From contig JAHRBS010000002.1 of the NCBI GenBank assembly GCA_024305745.1, forward strand, positions 2,170,001-2,234,000: a DNA stretch of 64,000 nucleotides, in the 5' to 3' direction. The stretch comes from Polyporus tsugae. Its lineage: Eukaryota > Basidiomycota > Agaricomycetes > Polyporales > Polyporaceae. The position numbers were made by a program, and so were the translations under genes. Within the stretch, counting starts at the first letter, position 1. Every line of letters begins with the position of its first letter. The notes under the pieces are model-generated. The model was not told the origin of the DNA. It saw nothing but the letters and a program-made list of their open reading frames with translations, and did no database searches. Shown piece by piece: positions 55,262 through 64,000 of the stretch.

Positions 55262-57459
55262 ATGTCTTCCCCCTTCATCTCGCTGAAGCTATTCGTTGTC
55301 ACCACCTTCATTACTCTGATGTAAGCGAATCCACGCCCTCGTCCGGCCGCAACGCATCTCATGCCGCATTTCTATGTATAGTATGTATGGTCTGTCCCTA
55401 GACCAGACATACCGTTACTTCAGTTCCTACCCGAAGGATGCGTTGAACTTGAAATTTGTAGTGAGTACTCCTTTTGAATGCTCTCTAATTTTTGTAATAA
55501 TCATATTGCGACCGGTTTCCAGATCGCTGCCCTTCTGTGAGTTAAGCCTATTTCTCCTTCGTGGTCTCCGGCATGGTAATCCATTCCATGCCATACAGTC
55601 TTCTCGACACTTTACATGTCATCTGTACAATGCAACTCTGGTGCGTGGCCGTACTGATATGCCGACAAAGATGTTCAAGCAGCTCCGAAGCTACTCTGCT
55701 GTGATACTTGCCGCAGAGGGCCAGCAGTCTACCGAAGCGATTCTCGGTCTACCGTAAGTGGACTTGCTAGTATGCCTCAATTTTAACACAGATTGACCTC
55801 TTTTCCAGTTTTTTCTGGGTGGGACTTCTCAGATCATTTCCACCCTACATACCGGGACTCAAATGCCACTGTCACAGCTCCTTCCCATCACCACAGTCCG
55901 TCTCTCGTCACCACAGGAGGATCAGTGTTTACTGACGATTATTATTAGACCGCCGTCACCGTGACAGTCCATTAGTCCGTTTCTTCGTTATCATTGTTGT
56001 TTGGTCTCGTAGCTGACGCATTGTACCCAGTTTCTTCGTTCGGCGGGTATACTTCAGTACGTTTTAGTGTCCTTACTAGACCTTTGAATGGATGGTGAAC
56101 GGCACGGCTGTTTCGACAGTGTCCGGGCGGTCTCGTCTGTTTGTTCTTATGACGGTATGTTCTTTGAACTTGTCCTGTGGAAGTGTCCTGACGCTGCACA
56201 GGGTAGCGCCCTCTGTGGTGCTTTCGGTGAGCGTGATTCCAACATTACTCCGAGGAGACTGTCTTAGATCAGTTTATGCTCAAGGTTTTTCCATCGGTGA
56301 GCATTTTCCTTATGGAATTATTAGGCATGCATAGTATTGACTTCGTGTCAGCTTCGTCCGTCTATATGTTCGTCATCTATGCTCTTGCATTCGACGCCAA
56401 TGTGAAGTACTGAATGATTCCATACCAGATCCAAGATTAAGCAAATCACATTCAACCCGGTGATAGTTGGTGACGTCTTGCTTCGTTTCGAGGTTTCGAA
56501 GGGTGTTCATATGAGAATCCCTCAACTCATTAGATCACGGCCATCGGCGAACTGTCTATTTTGATCGCTCTCAGCTTGTTTGTTAACGCCAAACTCATCT
56601 TCCACCTCCACAAAGCGCGCACCCCGATTGCAAGGTATCCTTAGCCCTTTTCCAGTGGACTAGTCCCTCCACACGACTCACTGTTGACAGCACGAACTCG
56701 ATGATCAATCGCCTCATCAAGTTTTCAGTCCACACAGGTGAGAACTCAAGTTTCGCAGCGCGACTGTCAGCCATTGATGCCTTGGGTTTAGGTGTTATAA
56801 GCAGGTACTATGTTTTAGACCACGTTCGTCGCCTTGGTATTCAAACCTTGATGCCCCAGTATTCTCGGCATTGTGACCATAATATTGGCGCGTAGTTTCT
56901 TTAACGTCCCTCGATACCTCTTGTTAACTCGACGGACTGTAGCTTCTAGTATCCCCGACCTTGTTTTTCGTGCCCTTGATCCAGTTGCTCGCTGGCTGTA
57001 AGTGTTCTTGCTTGTTGATACTTGATAGCTGCTGACTGTATGAACCAGTTGAGAGGAACGCTGTGCTAGCCGCGTAAGTCCTCGCGTGTCTCATCTCGCA
57101 AACTGACACGCAGTGTCTGTGTAGTGTGAACTCCCGCCGCTCAATGGTCGACCGCGGAAGCAACCGTATTGATGTCCAGACAATCGATCTTGACGGTGTG
57201 CAGGAAACGCGGCCAAGTGCTATCTCATGGGCGAGGCAGCCTATTCATCCCATGGTGAGCCGGTTCTGACTACTCTGTCCGAACCTATGGCCGACAACCG
57301 TGATAGGACACAGTTGCCACCGTCGAGCTCGGTACATTGCCCCGCGGCGGCAATTCGAGTCCCTCGGTTGGAATCGAGGTGAATGCTTCCGTGTTAGCGT
57401 CATCAATTGCGGCGCTCACCGCCCTACAGGAGCCGCAGAAAATGGGGACAGCGTTATGA
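55262..57459 (+). CDS. DUF6534-domain membrane protein, paralogue D (diverged)
   Basis: The start at 55262 gives MSSPFISLKLFVVTTFITL; an intron (about 55319-55378) joins to MYGLSLDQTYRYFSSYPKDA and LNLKFV. The 14-nt microexon (55523-55536, IAALL) and LLDTLHVICTMQL follow. The next expected segment, SYSAVILAAEGQQSTEAILG, is a diverged version of the YYYLV.NY block, and FFVRRVYFSTF (56030-56070) matches the family's FFxRRVY. Then AIGELSILIALSLFVNAKLI with FHLHKARTPIA, and STNSMINRLIKFSVHTG (56692-56740) match the later domain. Final exons give VNSRRSMVDRGSNRIDVQTI and, after an intron (about 57253-57306), DTVATVELGTLPRGGNSSPS to TGA 57457-57459. Order is right but some blocks are weak, so it may be a fast-diverging or partly decayed gene. 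Confidence 0.62.
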
Positions 57460-57990
57460 CTGCCCGCTTCTCCGTACTCGTCTCCGTGTCGCACTGTAGA
57501 ATAGATCCGGCGGGGGCGGTCTGCTGCAACTTACGTTGTTGCACTATGTATGGTTCGACGTTCCGCTAATCCGGTATACGGGCAACGACTCCTCCGTACT
57601 TCTCCTTCAGACGAACATTCACAACAAGCCCCATTCACTTCACCGCCAGACCGCCGCTACACTAGTCCGTGCTTGGGTCAGGAACACCTCACGGGCACGT
57701 AGTTCCATTTCCACCGCGCCCGAGATATGTAGAAGTCACGAAGCTGGTTAAGTCTCCCATCAAGGACAACATTTACTCCCGAGTCCCGGCCCACAAGTAT
57801 CTGCCTTTTATCTTGAGGCGCTGACACGAGTCCATGTGTCAAGAGAGCGGCTCAAACCCTAATTAACTCCACACATACAGGGTGGCCTTCATACATACAT
57901 AGCTCTTGCATAGCTCTGTGCCCTTACAAGTTACATATAGCCGGCGGTTGGTTTCAACTTTCAAGCACATACTCCGGCGAGGCTTGCCCG
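57460..57990. other. Intergenic, 3' side of paralogue D
   Basis: No gene supported; a 71-codon plus-strand frame (57536-57751) has no recognisable features. Confidence 0.4.
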
Positions 57991-57993
57991 TTG

Positions 57994-58094
57994 TCTCGTA
58001 CCCACCCGTAGTAAGCTCTAGTAAGCTCGAACCCCACCACCGCACGATGCACTGCGGTGGTGGGGTGCCGAGCTAACTACGGGTAGGTACGAGA
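57994..58094. repeat. Long imperfect palindrome (hairpin-capable)
   Basis: Outer arms TCTCGTACCCACCCGTAGTA (57994-58013) plus AGCTC and GAGCT plus AACTACGGGTAGGTACGAGA (58075-58094) pair with few mismatches. The inner arms CCCCACCACCGCA (58032-58044) and TGCGGTGGTGGGG (58053-58065) pair perfectly around an 8-nt loop. AGTAAGCTC is also directly repeated in the left arm. It lies about 460 bp upstream of paralogue E. It could be a small foldback element, a transcription-terminating hairpin or a protein-binding dyad. Confidence 0.8.
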
Positions 58095-58552
58095 CCACTT
58101 GCCCGCATACTCACCCATCACACGATAAATATATCTATATCAGAGCAAGTGCAGGATGATTTTGATCCAGCGCTAGAGTCCACTCGAACCACTCGAACGT
58201 TCCGTGCACACCTGGTGATGGATATCGATGGCCATTGGCCAGTACTTCCCCAACTGGTACACTCCGAACGGCGGCGGCAAGCGGCGGCAGGGGGCACACC
58301 GGGCACAGCCAGAGATGATCAAATGTTGGCAGCGTTGTGTTCGGTTGCGTGTCAGCGGCTCTTCAAACGATTGGTTGGGCGCTGCGATCAGCCTGGTTAC
58401 GGGCGTCGGGTAGTGCACTGGCCAGTGGCCTGGTCACTAGCTACTTATAGCGCCGGCAGAATGGCTATTGTCATTGGCCAATACTTACTAGTACATATTT
58501 ACTTGGGCTGAACGGTCTTCCGCCCACCCGTCCCTCCTTCGTCCCTCCCGCC
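58095..58552. promoter_or_regulatory. Upstream region of DUF6534 paralogue E
   Basis: Promoter region. TGGCCATTGGCCAGTACTTC (58230-58249) is echoed by TCATTGGCCAATACTTACTA (58473-58492), a repeated, dyad-containing word that includes ATTGGCCA, a CCAAT-box-like core. The 120-codon frame at 58149-58511 is probably not coding. Confidence 0.4.
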
Positions 58553-60726
58553 ATGGCCGCACTCCCTCCCGACGTCATAGCGGAGGTGATTTCTCAGATT
58601 CCAATCACCTACGGTGCCCTACTTCTCGGTTCGTTTCTCGGTTTCCTGTGAGTTCACATCCCCCCCCCCCGCCACATACGGCCAACTCGGTTCTGACACA
58701 GAACTGTGAGGTCAGGCTCTATGGTCTCTTCTTGCACCAAACATATCAATACTTCCGGAGATTTCCCACCGACCCTCAGTATATTAAGACTATGGTAACA
58801 CCTCCCCGACCTTCCTCGAGGTGAACAAACGCGCTTATCTGGAGCTACATAGGTCACCTCAGTTCTGTGCGTACTCCTTGTGCGACTGCCCAGACAGTAT
58901 GATTTAAAGACCACACAGGCTGCTGGAGACGGCACATCTTGTTATGACAGGGCATCTTTGGTGAGTGGACACGAATGATCGAAGCCGGGCCGCAGTACGC
59001 TAATTTTCGACTAGCTATTCTCACCTAGTATCTTCCTATTTCAATCCCATGAGCTTGTTGGTCGGAGGATGGTGAGTTCATTTTACACCAGAGCACCAGA
59101 GCCAGTGAGCCACAACCTCATTCTGTCCAGGTCAATGAACGTGAGCGTTTTTGCTACCCATCCTTACCCGCTGATGCCACAAGCTCATCATTCCATCAGG
59201 TTCTGCCAGTCATCTCTGTAAGTCCCATCTGTACGTGCGTGACGTGAAATCCGGGCTCTTACCCCAATATCATGGCAGGCCATCACCATCATTGTGTCGC
59301 AAATGTACGTATGGAGGATGCATGCGAACTTGCTATAGTGCTGACTATTAGTGAATTTCTTTAGATTCTCTATTCGTCGGGTCTCGTTGAGTGCGCCTTG
59401 CAAACCGTTCTCAATACCAAGTCAACGTTGCTAACGACATTCGATAGTCGGGCCTAGGCAAGCTATGATCGCCGCAATGGTGGTGAGTGCCAAGCTGTTT
59501 ACCGAACAACAGCTTCCTCACAGTGGATCCAGTCGTTCTTTCTCCTGGGAGAGATAGGTATGACATTGTGTTGAATTTGAACACATTCCATGCTGATTTG
59601 TCGACGATATGGTGTTACTCCAGGGTTCACAATCGGTATGCCTCCTATCTCCTTAATCAGACCTTCCCCGCTAACGCAATTTCTAGCGTCCACGGTCTCG
59701 GCGTAAGGCTTTGTTTCTTCTTTCTTAACGGGCAACAGCTGAATACGAGAACAGTTTCAACTTTGGTGACGCCAGGGGACTCAAGACCGTGACGGTAAGC
59801 AGTTGCACTGGATTTTCATGTTCGCAAATGCTGACTGGACATTGGTCACGACCAGTATCTTGCAGCGTGTGGGCTCGGTATGATAAGCCTTGCCGATGCA
59901 ATACTCAGCGCCACTCTGGTGCTCGCCATATGGAAAACACGAGTTGGATATGATAGGTAAGCCTCGTCATCTCTCTATCCCGAACACCCGATTAACAAAG
60001 GACCAACTAGCAGGAGGACGGGCGAATCCCTGTCTGATATTGTGCAACTATACTTCGTGAACGCAGGTACGTTCTTCCGCGACGTTTGGATGTATTGCGA
60101 TTTGGGACTTAGAACGGATAATAGGAATATTGGCTGGGTAAGGAATGGGAATCGGATGTCCGGCGGCAGGACGAAAATCGTGCTCACCTATTTGTGTCAG
60201 CATTTTCAGTCTCGTCGCAACTGTCGTGGTGGGTACTGCGTCTATGACGTGCTGTAACTTTTGGTCACGATGTGTTTCTAGGCTTTTACTCGCCCAATCT
60301 CTCTATTGTTGGGTGCCGTTTCCATCGTTGTCGCACGACGTAAGTTGACCCCTACGGTGCTTGAGTGATTCTTGTGGAAGCTAACCTTCGAGCAGTATCT
60401 GGCAACACACTCCTGGCAATGTGAGCATGATAAATCCGCCACATCACTCACCTCGCTCACGAAACGAATGCCATTTTTAGTCTGAACTCCCGTCAGCTGC
60501 GGGGAATGGAGCTCTTTGCCGGTGAATCCGTAGCCATTTCAATCGCACGGGCGAAACGGGAAGCGAGCCAGGACTTGTGGAGTACGCCCAGGGTGAGAGA
60601 CCTTCCTGGTCCTCTTTTGTCGGCCAACACCTCACCAATATGTGTTTCATGTCCAGGTACCACAGTCCGAGATACCAGCAAAGATTGACATACACATAAC
60701 GACCGAGATGGAGGGACGGAAATGAT
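58553..60726 (+). CDS. DUF6534-domain membrane protein, paralogue E
   Basis: The start at 58553 gives MAALPPDVIAEVISQIPITY with GALLLGSFLGFL; an intron (about 58648-58714) joins to LYGLFLHQTYQYFRRFPTDP and QYIKTM. The 14-nt microexon (58853-58866, VTSVL) and LLETAHLVMTGHL follow, then YSHLVSSYFNPMSLLVGGW (about 59020-59069), SMN, VLPVIS, AITIIVSQI and FSIRRV. The later domain uses small exons around 59870-60070 (SLSDIVQLYFVNAG at 60030-60065). The C-terminal exons give LNSRQLRGMELFAGESVAIS with REASQDLWSTPR and, after an intron (about 60600-60658), VPQSEIPAKIDIHITTEMEG to TGA 60724-60726. All junctions that I checked are GT..AG and in frame. It is the cleanest member of the family here. Function unknown. 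Confidence 0.8.
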
Positions 60727-61008
60727 CGACGTTTATTTCTGGAGTGACCATGTGTACTATATACTCTGTTACCACCAAGACTGCTCTGTGGGACGACTCG
60801 AAGAAACGCTTCTTGTCATGTAACTATGTATGTATGTATCTCAGCGGTTTACGAAACGCGGGAGGAGGTCGCCTGCGTGAAGAACGCCCGAATAAGGTTT
60901 GGACACGTCTGGCCACGTCCCTCCTCCTAATTTACCATGACATCCTTCCGCGAACCCGTCCCTGTTTGCTGCCCTGCTCCTTTCCTGAACCCGCATCCTC
61001 CGCGTTGA

Positions 61009-62065
61009 ATGTCTCGAGTCGCTCTCTCCCAGATTCTTTCTTTGTCGTTCTACAAAGACAAACAAGCCCTCTCCCGCCGCGGGCAACCAATCCCACAACT
61101 CAAATGCATCGGCAAACCTTGTAGGCTCTACCAGCCGGAAGCCGTGAGGTGCACAAACCTAGGCGGTGCTGGGTCGGACATCGACTGGAGATGCGAGGCT
61201 GACCTGCCGGAGTCGCTGCGGTTCGGAAGGGTGGAAGTGTCGTGCGAGGGATGGGATGGACCAGGAGACCCATATGTCCTGAAAGGTACGCTCTCCTGTC
61301 GCGGTCCGTCCAAGCTCTATTCACATGGCGAGAAAAGGGTCGTGCGGTTTAGAATATCGTCTTGTACAAGTCCCGAGCGGGCTGCGCGCTGGGGATGACC
61401 CGAGCTATCCGTCCCGGCTCTCTCGATGGTTCTCCGGTACGCAGCGCGACTGTTGTCCCCACAAATCTCTCCGAACTGATGGAAATTTGGAAGGTGCCAT
61501 GGACGACCCTATCTCATTCCTATTCATCCTCCTCTGGATCTTCGTTCTTGGGATTATCCTCTACAGCGCTTTCAAACCCTGCTTTGGTTCCCGGTCACGC
61601 ACCGATTCTCGCCCTACCCCTGGTACCCCCCGCCCCCCTCCGCGTAATCCAGGATCCGGATGGTTCTCTGGCGGCGGCGGTTTGCGACCAGACAACCATG
61701 ATGCCCCGCCCCCATACACGAAGTATCCCTCTTCCAGCTCGACTGGCGCAGCAGACGCAGGGGGATGGCGACCTGGGTTCTGGAGTGGCGCCGCTCTGGG
61801 CGCGCTTGGCACGCAGTTCATGAACCGTCGGAACCGGCAGCAAGAGCAGCCCGCCGTCCGTCCGCCGGGGATGTACGACTGGGAGGCGACGCGGTCATCC
61901 TGGTCAGCGCGACCAGAACCACCCACTTCCTCATCTTGGTTTGGAGGGCCCAGCTTCGGAGCGAGGAGGCGGCCGGCGTTTGACGACGACGATCGGGGAG
62001 AGGGACCGTCGAACCTGGGCAGAATGAGGCGGAGCACTGGGTTGGGTGGGACCAATGTGCGGTGA
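61009..62065 (+). CDS. SARAF homologue (store-operated calcium entry-associated regulatory factor)
   Basis: ER/secretory-pathway membrane protein of the SARAF (TMEM66) family; in animals it dampens store-operated calcium entry, while in fungi the role is not established. The start at 61009 gives MSRVALSQILSLSFYKDKQA. The lumenal Cys-rich domain follows: IPQLKCIGKPCRLYQPEAVR, CTNLGGAGSDIDWRCEADLP, SLRFGRVEVSCEGWDGPGDP, all strongly family-like. An intron (about 61288-61339) joins YVLKG to SCGLEYRLVQVPSGLR; a second (about 61437-61490) joins SRWFS to GAMDDPISF. One transmembrane helix (FLFILLWIFVLGIILYSAF) is followed by a cytosolic Gly/Pro/Ser-rich tail with a repeated Arg-rich end and TGA at 62063-62065. 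The lumenal domain, a single helix and a disordered tail match the family. It appears intact. Confidence 0.9.
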
Positions 62066-63506
62066 AGTCTTCCATTCATGTTTCCTATCTGACTACGTGT
62101 ATCCATACACTTGACTCGAGCCCTATGTATATTGCAGTGGACCATCCAGGATCCGTATCAGAGTGCAAGCTTTAAATGCGGGGGTGAATATGGCCTTCGT
62201 CGCGGCCAGCTGCCTCCAACAGGGGATGTGGCCGGTCGTGCTCAATTTATACAGCCTCTGGCAAGTGGTGGCCATGCTATACAGCCAATTCAAAATATCT
62301 TCGGAGGACCCATTTATCAAGATTACAGACTGAGCTCCGTGACGCCATCTGACGATCCTCTTTGTCGTGGAAGTTCCAGTGGAAGCCGATGCCAGTACTC
62401 TGAAAATCAACGGATCTCGGCCACCTCCTCTCGCTGAACTTGTGACACACTCGGCCTATGTTACCCCGCCGCGGGAAGTTGCATCACGGTAAAATCCGTT
62501 TCTACGTACTCATAGGCGTGTCGTGGCCATCCCAACCAAAGCAAAGGAGGAGAAGACAAGGGAATATATCGTAGGGGTTGCGATGTGGATCCCTCTAGGT
62601 GTCACCCTCGACTTCAAGCTCCCGACGGTCCTCCGCGCTGGTGTTCACAAAGTGGCCCGGGGTACTGGCAGCAGCTCACAAGACCCTCCAGGTGGACATC
62701 GATATCATAAGCTGGTCTGCTGTCCTCGTCGATTTGCTAGTGATTCCTAGTGACTTTCCAGCCCAATGTCGCGCGCGAACTAGGCAGACGAGCTTGCTTT
62801 TCCTCTGCCCGGCAAACACCTTAAGCTTAAGATTGAAACATGACAGACGTGTGCACGGGAAGTCCAAAGACATCGGAACAATGATGGGGGGCCCCAGCTG
62901 CGGACTGTTCCGGTATCATGCATCAGGATTTGAGAGGGGGTCTCGAACCATATATAAGGCCCATTCCGGATCCTACTTGTACCCTCCTCCCATGTCCCCC
63001 AGACTCAAGTTAGGGTTCATACACCAGTCATCGCATGCATTTGTTCACGCCGAAACTGGTCGCCGTCATCGTCCGTCCAGATGCCCCTCTCATCCAGTCT
63101 GAGAACTAGAAGTTTGCTTTGCCGACCGACGCGCATGTCTGCAATATGGCTGGATACCAGATAGTCAACACCAGTAACCACAGTGACAGCTAACCATCAG
63201 AACCGGTTGTTGGGAGGCAGATTCACCGTTAGGAGATCAGGACAGCGTTGGCTGACAGTGTCCAGTATGTACGTACTTTCCATTTCCATTGCTCTTTTGC
63301 ATCATCGCAATGCAAAGATCGTCATCCACCCTAGGGGGCCTAGGTGAAAAACAAGCGTCGGCCTACTCGGCCACTTCTCAGGAGGTTACCACGCGCCTAG
63401 CACGACTCCACAAGCCCTCGGTTCCCATAGGCCTTCGAGTGCTCCCGACCCAACTCTCCCAACGACCACGACCAAGACCCCACCGCTGCGCACCCCCCCC
63501 CCGGCC
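62066..63506. other. Intergenic with exon-like pieces
   Basis: Plus-strand pieces at about 62190-62330 (FVAASCLQQGMWPVVLNLYS, LWQVVAMLYSQF) and 62640-62740 (FTKWPGVLAAAHKTLQVDID, SWSAVLVDLLVI) look protein-like but lack a start, a joined frame and a known family. They may be a decayed gene or an unrecognised small-exon gene. A palindromic CCTAGGGGGCCTAGG lies near 63332. The 3' part is C-rich and serves as the promoter of the SDR. Confidence 0.35.
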
Positions 63507-63970
63507 ATGCAGACCTCCGTGCAGATCACCGTAAACGTCAACGTGCTCAAGTATCTATCCTTACTCGGCGTCGTCCTCGCTATCCCGCACCTCTACCGCA
63601 TCTTCGACTTTTGCTGGCTCTACTTCCTCCGCCCCAGCTCCGTCAAGCGCTACCTCCACGGCAATGCCCCATACGCCATCGTTACGGGGGCGACGGACGG
63701 GATAGGCAAGGCGACGGCGGCGGAGCTGCTCACGCGCGGGTTCAACCTTATTTTGCACGGGAGAAACGAGGCGAAGATGCAGAAGGTTGTGGAGGAGCTG
63801 CGCGCGGCGGTGAAGGGAAAGGGAAAGGCGGACACGGCGGACATCCGGTACTTCCTTGCGGACGCGGCGAAGGGCGGGCACGACTTTGCGAAGCTGGTCG
63901 AGCCGTTCAAGGACCTGCACATCACCGTGGTGATGCACAACGTCGGCGGGTCCGATCTTAACCCTGAGAG
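63507..63970 (+). CDS. Short-chain dehydrogenase/reductase, 3-ketoacyl-CoA reductase or 17-beta-HSD-like (first exon; runs off the window)
   Basis: The start at 63507 gives MQTSVQITVNVNVLKYLSLL, an N-terminal membrane-anchor stretch (VVLAIPHLYRIFDFCWLYFL), then the Rossmann motif YAIVTGATDGIGKATAAELL (TGxxxGIG), LILHGRNEAKMQKVVEELRA and LHITVVMHNVGG, where N-x-G follows beta-4 as in classical SDRs. The catalytic Ser/Tyr/Lys region is not present; exon 1 ends with GAGAG before GTGTGT at 63971, so the gene continues beyond the window. Membrane-anchored fungal SDRs of this type act on fatty acyl-CoA or steroid-like substrates in the ER; the exact substrate is not known. Incomplete because of the window edge, not broken. 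Confidence 0.85.
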
Positions 63971-64000
63971 GTGTGTGTTTCTTTCTGTTTTTCGCGTGTG

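Overview
The window looks like a piece of a basidiomycete (Agaricomycetes, possibly Polyporales) chromosome. Genes have many short introns (about 50-70 nt, GT..AG). The recognisable families are typical of mushroom-forming fungi: five DUF6534 membrane proteins, a wax-synthase-like MBOAT, a fungal SARAF, an I-BAR/IVY1-like protein, a Plavaka-type (Tnp2/CMC) transposase and an atypical expanded kinase-like family. The genus is inference only.

Layout. 1-14.6 kb is mostly ordinary host sequence: an OPT oligopeptide transporter (-), a small secreted, probably GPI-anchored protein (-), the Obg-like ATPase OLA1 (+), an MBOAT acyltransferase (+), DUF6534 paralogue A (-) and a glycerol-dehydrogenase-like gene (-) carrying one in-frame amber codon. 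15.08-42.94 kb is a repeat island whose two ends are near-identical copies of a ~765 bp sequence in inverted orientation. Inside are a decayed T5orf172-domain gene, a decayed WD40 gene, a Plavaka-type transposase with companion ORFs, an apparently intact atypical kinase gene, a frameshifted paralogue of that kinase, a second large mobile-element-associated protein, and four copies (one inverted) of a 300-400 bp repeat called R1 here. A 10-bp motif GGTGTYGACC occurs at least 16 times in 18.4-40.3 kb, and I found it nowhere else.

43-60.7 kb returns to host sequence: DUF6534 paralogues B and C (-), an I-BAR-like gene (-), a 1.39 kb non-autonomous transposon with 33-bp terminal inverted repeats and an 8-bp target duplication, and DUF6534 paralogues D and E (+). 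All five DUF6534 genes contain a 14-nt microexon at the same place in the protein. The window ends with SARAF (+) and the first exon of a short-chain dehydrogenase (+).

How it fits together: the DUF6534 genes look like a dispersed local family split by the repeat island. In the island, the orientation of the GGTGTYGACC motifs suggests several adjacent mobile units sharing one terminal signal, one holding the transposase and another the kinase-like gene. No CRISPR, rRNA or convincing tRNA was found. Splice junctions were inferred by eye, by joining frames into recognisable protein sequence, so exon ends are provisional unless stated.
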